Shown: positions 1 through 7,092, counted from the stretch's first letter. The stretch is 18,204 nt of DNA from Solirubrobacterales bacterium (GCA_003151895.1 PLYX01000063.1:1-18204); one strand, 5' to 3'. Numbers and translations are program-made. The notes: a model not told the origin generated them from the sequence alone.

Positions 1-1
1 T

Positions 2-22
2 CCCCACAAGGCCGCCGCGTAA
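2..22 (+). CDS. possible 3' end of an upstream gene
   Basis: Only six codons (Pro-His-Lys-Ala-Ala-Ala) followed by TAA are in the window. The frame is open from the left edge and stops just before a long hairpin, which would suit the end of a gene. This is too little to identify a family or to be sure it is coding. Confidence 0.25.
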   Translation, partial: PHKAAA

Positions 23-39
23 GAATATCTCTCAGGCGT

Positions 40-74
40 CGCCGTCAACGATCGGTCGCCGGTCGTTGACGGCG
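40..74 (+). terminator. long hairpin between upstream tail and efp
   Basis: A perfect 12-bp inverted repeat (CGCCGTCAACGA at 40-51, its complement at 63-74) continues inward through a G-U pair and three G-C pairs to a UCG loop, giving a stem of about 16 bp. No T-run follows. It sits 17 bases after a possible stop codon and about 95 bases before the efp start. It could be an actinobacterial terminator without a U-tract, or a structured element ahead of efp. Confidence 0.55.
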
Positions 75-154
75 TACCCCAAACAGCTTCGCTGCGTATG
101 GCCCGCAGTCCGTCATGGAGGTCGCGCTGGCGCTCTTCGCCACGCCCCGCCCGC

Positions 155-160
155 TACCCT
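155..160 (+). promoter_or_regulatory. -10 hexamer for a leaderless efp transcript
   Basis: TACCCT fits the actinobacterial -10 form TANNNT and lies 8 bases before the GTG start of efp, so transcription would begin at or next to the start codon. No convincing -35 box or ribosome binding site is present. The same hexamer at the same distance precedes steA. Confidence 0.45.
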
Positions 161-168
161 CCGAAGCC

Positions 169-729
169 GTGATCACTACAAACCAATTTAAGAACGGCAA
201 CCACATCGACGTCGAGGGGACCGTCTTCAAGATCCTCGAGTTCCAGCACGTGAAGCCGGGCAAGGGCGGGGCGTTCGTGCGCACGAAGCTGCGCAGGGTC
301 TCCGATGGCGCTTCGATCGACCGCACGTTCCGCGCCGGGGAGAAGTTCCGGGCGGTTCGAACCGAGGCGCGCAAGATGCAGTTCCTCTACGCCGACGGCA
401 CCGATGCCCACTTCATGGATACCGAGTCCTTCGAGCAGATCGCGGTGCCGGAGTCGAGCTTCTCAGGCGCGCTGCGCTGGACGACGCCGAGCAGCGAGGT
501 GGATGTGCTGTTCATCGACGACGAGCCCTCAGACATCCAGTTGCCGAGCGCGGTGGATCTCGAGGTGACGCAGACAGAACCGGGGTTGCGAGGCGACACG
601 GCGTCGGGTGGCGGCAACAAGCCGGCGACGCTCGAGACGGGCGCGGTGATCCAGGTTCCGTTGTTCATCGAGATCGGGCAAAAGATTCGCGTGGACACGC
701 GCTCCGGCGACTACATGTCGCGAGCGTAG
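169..729 (+). CDS. efp: elongation factor P
   Basis: EF-P binds the ribosome between the P and E sites and relieves stalling at polyproline stretches. The product is 186 aa, the family's usual length. It has an N-terminal KOW-like domain with the loop PGKGGAF (Lys32 is the tip residue that many bacteria modify), a central OB domain, and a C-terminal OB domain carrying GDTASGGGNKPATLETG and the end VPLFIEIGQKIRVDTRSGDY. I chose the GTG at 169 because homologues begin here; an in-frame ATG at 115 would add 18 residues that look unlike the family and would overlap the putative -10 box. No EF-P modification gene is visible in the window. The gene starts a co-directional block and ends 7 bases before nusB. 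Confidence 0.96.
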   Translation: MITTNQFKNGNHIDVEGTVFKILEFQHVKPGKGGAFVRTKLRRVSDGASIDRTFRAGEKFRAVRTEARKMQFLYADGTDAHFMDTESFEQIAVPESSFSGALRWTTPSSEVDVLFIDDEPSDIQLPSAVDLEVTQTEPGLRGDTASGGGNKPATLETGAVIQVPLFIEIGQKIRVDTRSGDYMSRA

Positions 730-736
730 GCGAGGC

Positions 737-1147
737 ATGCGCCGATCCGAGCAGCGCCGGGCGGCGGTGTTCGCGCTCTACCAGCACGACTTGACCGGCA
801 GGCCGCTGGCGGAGACGCTGGGGTCGAACGCTTCGCTTCTCACGCTTGCGCTGGCGCATGCCGCCGCCGACCGGGCGGAGGAGCTCGACGAGGTGATCGA
901 CCGTCATGCTCACGGCTGGTCGGTGCAGCGCATCCAGCCGCTTGAGCGCAGCATCATGCGGGTGGCCCTGATCGAGATGCTGCATCCGGATGTGGCGCCG
1001 GCAGATACTCCGATTCCCCCCGAGGGCGCCATCGAGGAGGCGCTGGAGAGCGCCAAGACGTTCTGCGGGAGCGATGCGCCGGGGTTCGTAAACGGGGTGC
1101 TGGCGGCGGTCCTGCGTGAGTTGCGCCAGAATGCGGCACAACAATGA
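737..1147 (+). CDS. nusB: transcription antitermination factor NusB
   Basis: NusB binds boxA RNA together with S10 (NusE) in antitermination complexes, notably on rRNA operons. The 136-aa product has the all-helical NusB layout: RRSEQRRAAVFALYQHD at the N-terminus, the central RIQPLERSIMRVALIEML and the C-terminal AIEEALESAKTFCGSDAPGF followed by VNGVLAAV, all typical of the family. Length is normal. The start is 7 bases after efp, with a GGCGAGG very close to the ATG. The stop overlaps the next start in ATGA, suggesting coupled translation. The efp-nusB linkage is common in Gram-positive bacteria. Confidence 0.94.
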   Translation: MRRSEQRRAAVFALYQHDLTGRPLAETLGSNASLLTLALAHAAADRAEELDEVIDRHAHGWSVQRIQPLERSIMRVALIEMLHPDVAPADTPIPPEGAIEEALESAKTFCGSDAPGFVNGVLAAVLRELRQNAAQQ

Positions 1148-1347
1148 GCTTGCAGCGGATCGACGATCTCATCGAGCAGTTGGAGCGCGCGGCCGAGCAG
1201 TTGCGATCGGGTGAGCTGTCCGCAGACGCGGCAGCCACGATGGTCGAGGATTGCGCGGCGCTCGCGACTCGGGCGAGCATCGAGCTCGAGCGTCAGGCGC
1301 GCGCCGAGGTCTCACAGCCCGCTCCGGGCCAGGATTCGCTTCTCTAG
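1144..1347 (+). CDS. xseB: XseB-like small protein (probable exonuclease VII small subunit)
   Basis: The product is a 67-aa, mostly helical protein with the pattern of XseB: a first helix RIDDLIEQLERAAEQLRSGEL, a turn, and a second helix rich in Ala, Glu and Arg (AATMVEDCAALATRASIELERQAR). XseB pairs with XseA to form exonuclease VII, which degrades single-stranded DNA. The start overlaps the nusB stop by four bases (ATGA), and ispA follows after 17 bases. In many bacteria xseB lies next to ispA and dxs, which supports the call. No xseA is in the window, and the protein is at the short end for the family, so another small coiled-coil protein is possible. Confidence 0.6.
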   Translation: MSLQRIDDLIEQLERAAEQLRSGELSADAAATMVEDCAALATRASIELERQARAEVSQPAPGQDSLL

Positions 1348-1364
1348 ACGCAGGCGCCCCGCTC

Positions 1365-2273
1365 GTGAAAGCCGCCTATCCGGAGCACCTGCGTGAGGAG
1401 GTGGAGCGCTACCTGGAGGGCATGCGCTTCTCCAAGGCTCGACTGACGTCCGGCCTCGAGGAGGCGATGCGCTACTCGCTGCTGGCCACAGGCAAGCGCA
1501 TCCGGCCCGTGCTCGCGCTGGCGACCGCCCACGCGGTCGGCCTGTCGCGTGAGCAGGCCATGCCGTTGGCGGCGACGCTCGAGTTGATCCATACCTACTC
1601 GTTGATCCACGACGACCTCCCGGCCATGGACGACGACGAGCTCAGGCGCGGCCGCCCGACCTGCCATGTGGCGTTCGGAGAGGACGTGGCGATCCTGGCC
1701 GGCGATGGGCTCTATGCGGAGGCGTTCCACCATCTGCTCTCGGTGCGCCGCGCGGCGCCCGAGCGAGTGCTGGCGGCGGCCGTCGAGCTGGCGGGCGCCA
1801 CGGGAGTCAACGGCATGGTGGGAGGGCAGTATGTGGACGTCAGCGCAAGCGCGCCCGAGGGGCCCGACGGGTTGCGACGCCTGCACGAGCTCAAGACCGG
1901 CCGGCTGATCGGCGCGTCGGTCGTGTGCGTATTGTCCTTGGCTGGTGTGCGCGGACCTGCGACAATTGCATTTCGGCGTTTTGCCGCGGAGTTGGGCGTG
2001 CTCTTTCAGATCGTCGATGACATCTTGGACGTGACCGGCACCGACGAAGCGCTCGGCAAGCCGCGAGGTAGCGATGAGAGGCACGGCAAGCGGACATACG
2101 TGAGCGAGTTCGGCATCGATCGAGCCAGGGAGCTGGCGGCGGAGTCCCACCAGACCGCGCGGAAGGCTCTCGCGCAGGCAGCTCTTGCCGTAACGGGTCT
2201 CCCGGTGACGGGCTCAGCCCCGACCGCAGAGCTCGAGCAGATCACAGACTTCATCTACACACGGACATCGTGA
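1365..2273 (+). CDS. ispA: polyprenyl (probably farnesyl) diphosphate synthase
   Basis: A trans-isoprenyl diphosphate synthase that condenses IPP with allylic diphosphates. The 302-aa product carries GKRIRP, the first aspartate-rich motif DDLPAMDDD at residues 83-91, a KTGRLI motif, and the second aspartate-rich motif DDILD at 218-222 followed by GTDEALGKPRGSDERHGK. The YSLIHDDLPAMDDD sequence resembles bacterial type II FPP synthases such as E. coli IspA, but short GGPP synthases look alike, so chain length is uncertain. I chose GTG at 1365: it gives the family's N-terminus (KAAYPEHLREEVERYLEGM), and an earlier ATG at 1251 would lie inside the preceding gene. It supplies the same pathway as dxs, 49 bases downstream. 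Confidence 0.92.
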   Translation: MKAAYPEHLREEVERYLEGMRFSKARLTSGLEEAMRYSLLATGKRIRPVLALATAHAVGLSREQAMPLAATLELIHTYSLIHDDLPAMDDDELRRGRPTCHVAFGEDVAILAGDGLYAEAFHHLLSVRRAAPERVLAAAVELAGATGVNGMVGGQYVDVSASAPEGPDGLRRLHELKTGRLIGASVVCVLSLAGVRGPATIAFRRFAAELGVLFQIVDDILDVTGTDEALGKPRGSDERHGKRTYVSEFGIDRARELAAESHQTARKALAQAALAVTGLPVTGSAPTAELEQITDFIYTRTS

Positions 2274-2322
2274 GAGCCACATTGCAATCAACGAAGAACA
2301 CCTGGGTTGGAGTGCGCCGCGC

Positions 2323-4407
2323 ATGAGCTCGTCCGCAAGCGAGAACGGGGCGCCCCCTGGACGGACTGGGCCGCTGCTGGAGCGGATCGACGGTCCCGCG
2401 GATGTGCGGGCTCTGTCAGAGGACGAGCTGACACAGCTGGCGCAAGAGGTTCGCGAGCACATCATCGACACCGTCGGAGAGATCGGCGGGCACTTCGGCG
2501 CCAACCTCGGCACGTGCGAGCTGGCGGTGGCGCTCCACTCACTGCTCGACTCTCCGCACGACAAGATCCTGTGGGACGTGGGTCACCAGGCATACCCGCA
2601 CAAGATCCTGACGGGCAGGCGTGCGCAGCTGCACACGATTCGTCAATACGGCGGTCTCGCGCCGTTCTGCTCGATCGAGGAGTCCGAACACGACATCATG
2701 GGCGCAGGTCACGCCTCCACGTCTGTGGGTTATGCGGTGGGGATCAAGGAGGGGATGCGACACCTTGGGGACGAGGCTTCGGATGGGAAGGTCGTCGCGG
2801 TGATCGGCGACGGCGCGATGACCGGCGGGGTGGCCTTCGAGGCGATCAGTCAAGCGGGCGGGCTTGGGACCCCGATCGTCGTGGTGCTCAACGACAACGG
2901 CATGTCGATCGCCCCGAACGTCGGCGCCCTCTCTCGCTACTTCAACCGCGCCAGACTCAATCCGAAGCTGTGGCACGCTCGCTCGGGCGTCGAGGGAGGT
3001 CTCACCCGACTTCCGGGCGGCATCGGCTCGGCATTCGAACGGCTCGGGCCGCAGCTGAAGGAGTCGATCAAGGCGTTCTGGGCGCCGGGTTTGTGGTGGG
3101 AGGAGCTCGACTGGGCCTACATGGGGGTGATCGACGGGCACGATGTGCACGCGCTGCGCGAGGCGCTGCGCGAGGCGCTCGCGGCGGGCCGCCCCGTGGT
3201 GGTGCACATCGCGACCGTCAAGGGCAAGGGCTTTGCGCCCGCCGAGGAGGGTGGCTTGGAGGGAATGGAGAAGTGGCATGCGGCCAAGCCGAAGTCGATT
3301 TTGAATGGCGTGCCCACCCACCCGCCCACTCACCCGGTTGCTGTCGCGCCTCCCGACGCCCCCGCGCCCTCGCCGTCTTCCGCCGATGGCAAGCCGGCGG
3401 GTGGGGGGGCACAGGGTGGGCGGGCACTTCAATACACGCAGGTGTTCGGCGATGCGCTAGTGCGCGAGTGCCGGCGCGACAAGCGTGTCGTGGGGATCAC
3501 GGCCGCGATGAACTCCGGCACGGGCCTGAACATTCTGCAGGAGGCGATGCCCGACCGGTACTTCGACGTCGGCATCGCCGAGCAGCAGGCGATCCTGTTC
3601 GCGGCGGGCCTCGCGCTTCAGGGGGTCAAGCCGGTCGCCGCCATCTACTCGACCTTCCTGCAACGTGCGTTCGACCAGATCGTCCACGACGTTTGCCTGC
3701 AGAGGCTGAATGTCGTCTTCGCGATGGACCGCGCCGGGCTCGTCGGCGACGACGGCCCCACCCATCACGGCGCTTTCGACATTGCCTACTTGCGGTGTCT
3801 GCCGAACATCGTGCTGATGGCTCCTCGTGACGAGGCGATGCTCGTGCACATGCTGCACACGGCGCTCTGCTACGACGATGGGCCAATCGCGCTGCGCTAT
3901 CCGCGCGGAGAGGGCGTCGGCGTAGAGCTGCCCGCGGAGCCCCGCGTGATCACGATCGGCACCGGCGAGATATTGCGCGAGGGAGGCGCGGCCGAACCGC
4001 TCGGCAGGCGCGTCGCGCTGATCGGCTATGGCTCCGGGGTCGGCAAGGCGATCGCGGCGGCCGACCTGCTGGCCGGCGAGGAGATCGATGTGACCGTCGT
4101 TGACGCGCGCTTTGCAAAGCCGATCGACGCCGGTCTCATGGCTCAGCTCGCGGCCGAGCACGACCTGCTCGTGACCGTCGAGGAGGGTGTGCTGGCGGGC
4201 GGCTTCGGCTCCGCGGTTTGGGAGACGCTGAACGAGGCGGGCACGGCTCCGCCGCGCATCCTCCGGGTTGGGCTCCCCGATCGCTATGTGACGCATGGCA
4301 AGCCCGCTCTCCTGCACAAGGAGGTCGGGTTCACCGGTGAGCGCATAGCCGAGCGTATTCGCGCCGTGATAACCGATCGCCGCTCGACGCCGGTCGGCGC
4401 CTCTTAA
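2323..4407 (+). CDS. dxs: 1-deoxy-D-xylulose-5-phosphate synthase with an extended linker
   Basis: DXS makes DXP from pyruvate and glyceraldehyde 3-phosphate with thiamine diphosphate, the entry step of the MEP isoprenoid pathway. Visible motifs are GGHFGANLGT near the N-terminus, WDVGHQAYPHKILTGR, the cofactor motif GDGAMTGG from residue 162 with LNDNGMSI about 27 residues later, the catalytic Glu420 in GIAEQQAILFAAGLA, DRAGLVGDDGPTHHG from Asp469, and a transketolase C-terminal domain ending in KPALLHKEVG. At 694 aa it is longer than the usual 620-650. Most of the excess is a Pro/Ala/Ser/Gly-rich segment at about residues 331-370, between the N-terminal domain and the pyrimidine-binding domain. 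The ATG at 2323 has a GGAG 10 bases upstream. A hairpin follows the stop directly. Confidence 0.97.
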   Translation: MSSSASENGAPPGRTGPLLERIDGPADVRALSEDELTQLAQEVREHIIDTVGEIGGHFGANLGTCELAVALHSLLDSPHDKILWDVGHQAYPHKILTGRRAQLHTIRQYGGLAPFCSIEESEHDIMGAGHASTSVGYAVGIKEGMRHLGDEASDGKVVAVIGDGAMTGGVAFEAISQAGGLGTPIVVVLNDNGMSIAPNVGALSRYFNRARLNPKLWHARSGVEGGLTRLPGGIGSAFERLGPQLKESIKAFWAPGLWWEELDWAYMGVIDGHDVHALREALREALAAGRPVVVHIATVKGKGFAPAEEGGLEGMEKWHAAKPKSILNGVPTHPPTHPVAVAPPDAPAPSPSSADGKPAGGGAQGGRALQYTQVFGDALVRECRRDKRVVGITAAMNSGTGLNILQEAMPDRYFDVGIAEQQAILFAAGLALQGVKPVAAIYSTFLQRAFDQIVHDVCLQRLNVVFAMDRAGLVGDDGPTHHGAFDIAYLRCLPNIVLMAPRDEAMLVHMLHTALCYDDGPIALRYPRGEGVGVELPAEPRVITIGTGEILREGGAAEPLGRRVALIGYGSGVGKAIAAADLLAGEEIDVTVVDARFAKPIDAGLMAQLAAEHDLLVTVEEGVLAGGFGSAVWETLNEAGTAPPRILRVGLPDRYVTHGKPALLHKEVGFTGERIAERIRAVITDRRSTPVGAS

Positions 4408-4409
4408 AT

Positions 4410-4440
4410 GAAACGACCCGCTGGGGAGGCGGGCCGTTTC
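4410..4440 (+). terminator. terminator after dxs
   Basis: A 12-bp stem with one A-C mismatch (GAAACGACCCGC at 4410-4421, GCGGGCCGTTTC at 4429-4440) and a 7-base loop starts two bases after the dxs stop codon. No T-run follows, as is usual in GC-rich actinobacteria. The next gene is more than 200 bases away, so this most likely ends the efp-dxs unit. Confidence 0.75.
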
Positions 4441-4505
4441 GGGGAGGAGGGATGCTGCTGTACTTCGGGTCTGGTCCAATAATGCCCGAGGGGAACGCAT
4501 GTTTG

Positions 4506-4521
4506 TGTGACGTCGATCACA
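4506..4521. promoter_or_regulatory. CRP/FNR-family operator (TGTGA-N6-TCACA)
   Basis: TGTGACGTCGATCACA is a perfect match to the half-sites of the CRP family consensus TGTGA-N6-TCACA, which mycobacterial CRP (Rv3676) and corynebacterial GlxR also bind. It lies between the dxs terminator and tlyA, 134 bases before the tlyA ATG. A possible -10 (TAACCT, 4605-4610) would put the site near position -103. tlyA-nadK is the only gene set downstream on that side. No CRP gene is in the window. Confidence 0.6.
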
Positions 4522-4654
4522 GAAGCCCCGATCTCTCCGAAGAAATCGAACTTGTGCGGGCGTATCGAGCGCGAGGTCACGGCGCGAGCGCTCCACGCGG
4601 GTCGTAACCTTGCGGGAGTCTTCCTCAGGAACGACTACCGTTTCTGCGATCGCG

Positions 4655-5455
4655 ATGCCCAAGCAACGTCTGGACACCCTTCTGGCCGAGCGCGGGCTGT
4701 TCCCGTCGCGCACTCGAGCGGCCGCGTCGGTGATGGCCGGTGAGGTGATGGTTGGCGAGCACGGCCGGCGGGCCCTCAAGCCCGGCGAGATGGTTGCGAT
4801 CGACGCTGAACTGAGCGTGCGCGACCGTGCGGAGTTCGTGTCGCGCGGTGGGATCAAGCTCGCCAACGCCCTCCATGCGTTCGACGTTGCGGTGCAGGGG
4901 CGCCGCGCGCTCGATGTGGGCGCTTCCACGGGCGGCTTCACCGACTGCCTGCTCCAGCGCGGGGCGGTCGCGGTGATCGCGGTCGACGTCGGCTACGGGG
5001 ACTTCGACTATGGGCTTCGAGGAGATCCGCGGGTGACGCTGCTGGAGCGCACGAACGCCCGTTCGCTGAGGCGCGAGATGTTGCCCTACTCGCCCGAGCT
5101 CGCCGTGCTCGACGTGTCGTTCATCTCGCTGCGCAAGGTGCTTCCAGCGGTGCTCGGCTGCCTCGCGGATCGTTATGACGCGCTTGCGCTGGTAAAGCCG
5201 CAGTTCGAGGTGGGACGCGAGCGGGTTGGCAAGGGTGGGGTCGTGCGCGTGGCGGAGGATAGGCGCTCGGCGCTCGTGGACGTAGGCGCGGCAGCGCTCG
5301 CGCTCGGCGCGACCGTGCTCGGGTATCGCTCCTCGGGTCTGCCTGGACCCAAGGGCAATCTGGAGACGTTTGTGTGGTTGGCCGAGCCGGGACGCGGCGG
5401 CGGAGCAGACGGGGTGGGGGAGCTCGAGCACATGGCGCTGGAGGTGGAGCGGTGA
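4655..5455 (+). CDS. tlyA: TlyA-family 16S/23S rRNA cytidine-2'-O-methyltransferase
   Basis: TlyA methylates 2'-O of C1409 in 16S and C1920 in 23S rRNA in mycobacteria, and its loss gives capreomycin resistance. The 266-aa product has an N-terminal S4 RNA-binding domain (residues 3 to about 62, beginning KQRLDTLLAERGLFPSRTRA), then SRGGIKLANAL and an FtsJ-like Rossmann domain. The SAM-binding motif DVGASTGGF is at 87-95, DVSFISL starts at 153, and LVKPQFEVG contains Lys181. The ATG at 4655 is chosen because the family begins here. No good ribosome binding site precedes it, but a TACCGT at 4636-4641 could give a very short leader. The stop overlaps the nadK GTG by four bases. Confidence 0.94.
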   Translation: MPKQRLDTLLAERGLFPSRTRAAASVMAGEVMVGEHGRRALKPGEMVAIDAELSVRDRAEFVSRGGIKLANALHAFDVAVQGRRALDVGASTGGFTDCLLQRGAVAVIAVDVGYGDFDYGLRGDPRVTLLERTNARSLRREMLPYSPELAVLDVSFISLRKVLPAVLGCLADRYDALALVKPQFEVGRERVGKGGVVRVAEDRRSALVDVGAAALALGATVLGYRSSGLPGPKGNLETFVWLAEPGRGGGADGVGELEHMALEVER

Positions 5456-6363
5456 GCAGCGAGACCGGTCAGCCCGGTGGGCCGCACGTGCTGCCGGTGA
5501 GGTCCGTGCGTGAGGTGTCGGTGCTCACACACACCCGCCCGGCGCAGACGGCGGGCGCCCTTCAGGCGCTTGTGGACGCGGCCGTGACGGCGGGCGTGAC
5601 GTTGCGATTCGACCGTAACGAGACCGACAAGCACGGGCTGAAGGCGCGCGAGAGCGTGGTTGTCGGAGCGCTCGACGACGATACGGTCGACCTGTGCATC
5701 GTGCTCGGCGGTGACGGCACGATCCTGCGAGCGCTACGTCGCTATGCCGGCACCGGGGTGCCCGTGTTCGCCGTGAACTTCGGCGATATCGGGTTTCTCG
5801 CGACGATCGAGCCGGATGAGCTCTCAGGCGGCGTGCGGCGGGCGTTCGAGGGCGACTTCGAGCTGTTGAGGCTGCCGGCGATCGTGCTCGACGGGGTGGG
5901 CGGGAACATCAAAAAAGACGAGCGGGCTTTCAACGACGTGGCGATCCACCGCAAGGTCGGCGAGCGGGTGGCGGAGATCGCCTATGTGCTCGACGGCGAG
6001 GAACTCGGCAGCGTGCGCTGCGACGGGTTGGTGGTGGCCACCCCGGCGGGGTCCACCGGCTACAACCTCGCCAACGGCGGGCCGGTGATGGCCTGGGGCG
6101 TGGAGGGGTTCGTGGTGTCGTTCATCGCGCCCCATTCGCTGACGGCGCGCACGCTTGTGGCGGCCCCAAAAGACCGTCTAACGATCCACAATCGTTCGCG
6201 TGAGGCGCTCGACGTGTCCGTCGACGGGCGACCCGTGTGCGAGATCGCGCCGGGAGCGATGCTCGACGCGCGATTCGTCGACGACGCCGGGATCATCGCC
6301 CAGCTGCCGGGCTCCTCGTTCTATCGAAGGCTGCGCGAGAAGTTCGGCCGTCTGGCGCGCTGA
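5452..6363 (+). CDS. nadK: NAD kinase
   Basis: ATP (or polyphosphate)-dependent NAD kinase, the only route to NADP. The 303-aa protein has GGDGT at residues 86-90 in the nucleotide-binding domain, AFNDVAIHR with Asn161-Asp162 (the family's usual NE/ND pair), and the conserved block DGLVVATPAGSTGYNLANGGP. A C-terminal all-beta domain includes SVDGRPV. The start is the GTG in GTGA that overlaps the tlyA stop, so translation is probably coupled to tlyA. The first 20 residues are a variable, Gly/Pro-containing extension. In mycobacteria the next gene is recN; here about 6.7 kb of other genes intervene. Confidence 0.96.
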   Translation: MSSETGQPGGPHVLPVRSVREVSVLTHTRPAQTAGALQALVDAAVTAGVTLRFDRNETDKHGLKARESVVVGALDDDTVDLCIVLGGDGTILRALRRYAGTGVPVFAVNFGDIGFLATIEPDELSGGVRRAFEGDFELLRLPAIVLDGVGGNIKKDERAFNDVAIHRKVGERVAEIAYVLDGEELGSVRCDGLVVATPAGSTGYNLANGGPVMAWGVEGFVVSFIAPHSLTARTLVAAPKDRLTIHNRSREALDVSVDGRPVCEIAPGAMLDARFVDDAGIIAQLPGSSFYRRLREKFGRLAR

Positions 6364-6374
6364 GCGCGCGCCGA

Positions 6375-6403
6375 GCGCCGCACAGGTCCCCGGCCCGCGG
6401 CGC
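6375..6403 (+). terminator. possible terminator after nadK
   Basis: A 7-bp GC stem (GCGCCGC at 6375-6381, GCGGCGC at 6397-6403) with a 15-base GC-rich loop lies 11 bases after the nadK stop, in the gap before a convergent gene. There is no T-run. It could stop transcription in either direction. Confidence 0.4.
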
Positions 6404-6441
6404 GGTCGGCCTGGGCGAGCGATTGAGGATCCGCACCCGAC

Positions 6442-6708
6442 TCAGGCGACCTTGCTACCGATCGACGATCGAAGGGATCGCCGATCGGCCAGCTTGGGCC
6501 GCTCGCCGGTGCGGTGCAGCGAGTCGATGAAGCCGTCGAGCTGTTCGCGCGAGAAGCGCCGCTGGCCGCCCGGCGTCCTGTAAGCCGGTAGATAACCGGC
6601 GTCGGTCCAGCGGCGGATCGTGGCGAGCGACACGCCGAGGTAGCGCGCGGCCTGTGAGCTGGTGAATACCAGCTGGTGCTCGTGACTGGGGTTCGGGGTG
6701 CTGGGCAT
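6442..6708 (-). CDS. BldC-like MerR-type helix-turn-helix regulator
   Basis: An 88-aa DNA-binding protein consisting almost entirely of one winged helix-turn-helix of the MerR/excisionase type: LVFTSSQAARYLGVSLATI then RRWTDAGYLPAYRTPGGQRRF and SREQLDGFIDSL. This resembles Streptomyces BldC, which binds direct repeats cooperatively and controls development; excisionase-like proteins share the fold. The start at 6708 is supported by GAGAGG five bases upstream; the frame stays open further upstream, but that part looks non-coding. The basic C-terminal tail is unlike BldC. It is convergent with nadK, and its upstream region is a leader of about 215 bases rich in hairpins. Targets are unknown. 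Confidence 0.85.
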   Translation of the reverse strand: MPSTPNPSHEHQLVFTSSQAARYLGVSLATIRRWTDAGYLPAYRTPGGQRRFSREQLDGFIDSLHRTGERPKLADRRSLRSSIGSKVA

Positions 6709-6807
6709 CGTGGCCTCTCGTCGGTCGGGTTTGCCTGGTGGCGCTTGCCTGCGGGAGCCGGCCATCTGCCGCCGAGCACCCGGATGCATGGAGATTCGGC
6801 ACTCTGG

Positions 6808-6887
6808 CCTCAGAAAATGAGGGTCCAGCAGCTTTGTGGACCTTTGATCGAGAAAGGCGCTCGGCGGCGACTGCGGGATTCCCGCAG
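6808..6887 (-). promoter_or_regulatory. structured 5' leader of the BldC-like gene
   Basis: If the - strand promoter at 6930-6957 is used, the BldC-like transcript has a leader of about 215 bases. Within it are three consecutive hairpins: CTGCGGG/CCCGCAG with a 3-base loop at 6871-6887, GGTCCA/TGGACC with a 9-base loop at 6822-6842, and CCTCA/TGAGG with a 5-base loop at 6808-6822, the last two sharing one base pair position. No known riboswitch consensus is recognised. It may be a cis-acting RNA or simply a structured untranslated region. Confidence 0.4.
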
Positions 6888-6929
6888 GACCGCGCGGCCA
6901 GACCACAGCTGCAAGTCAGCGTGCAGCCG

Positions 6930-6957
6930 CTTATACAAAGTGGACAATTCCACCCAA
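6930..6957 (-). promoter_or_regulatory. putative promoter for the BldC-like gene
   Basis: On the - strand, a -35-like TTGGGT (6952-6957) and a -10-like TATAAG (6930-6935) are separated by 16 bases. This is AT-rich compared with the rest of the window. It overlaps an opposite promoter and encloses the palindrome at 6940-6953. Confidence 0.45.
6940..6953. promoter_or_regulatory. palindromic operator candidate between divergent promoters
   Basis: GTGGACAATTCCAC has perfect 5-bp arms (GTGGA/TCCAC) around CAAT. It covers the -35 of the + strand promoter and lies in the spacer and -35 edge of the - strand promoter, so one bound protein could control both. The binding protein is unknown. Confidence 0.4.
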
Positions 6958-6968
6958 AGCTTTAGTAT
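6941..6968 (+). promoter_or_regulatory. putative sigma70-type promoter
   Basis: TGGACA (6941-6946) and TAGTAT (6963-6968) with a 16-base spacer are a fair match to a housekeeping promoter. The predicted start is near 6975. No full-length gene lies downstream on this strand, only a short region with a five-codon reading frame. Confidence 0.45.
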
Positions 6969-7065
6969 CCTCCTAGAACCTACTCAACACTCGTCGTGCT
7001 TGGCTGAGGATGGAGGCCGTCGCACGGGAGTGGTTGGTCCGCCTGAGCGACGGAAGGAGCTTGCA

Positions 7066-7083
7066 ATGGGCTGGAAGGGCTAA
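7066..7083 (+). CDS. five-codon micro-ORF (MGWKG)
   Basis: ATG GGC TGG AAG GGC TAA follows a near-perfect Shine-Dalgarno (GGAAGGAG, six bases upstream), much the best ribosome binding site in this part of the window. A five-residue product is too short to classify. It could act as a leader peptide, but no gene lies downstream on this strand before the 3' end of the HD-GYP gene. Translation is a guess from the ribosome binding site. Confidence 0.3.
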   Translation: MGWKG

Positions 7084-7092
7084 GACTTCATG

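Noticed and set aside
2307..4941. Long open frames overlapping dxs and tlyA (507 codons at 2307-3830 on +, 494 codons at 3457-4941 on -)
   Set aside because: Both are out-of-frame shadows of high-GC genes; the products are Arg/Gly/Ala-rich with no family features, while dxs and tlyA are unmistakable.
6709..6760. AGGCAAACC on the - strand, reminiscent of the c-di-GMP-I (GEMM) riboswitch core AGGGCAAACC
   Set aside because: It lies only about 20 bases before the start codon; the second helix, the tetraloop receptor and the rest of the aptamer are missing.
6676..7083. 135-codon + strand frame ending in MGWKG
   Set aside because: Most of it is antisense to the leader and start of the BldC-like gene and has no protein-like features; only the last five codons have a ribosome binding site.
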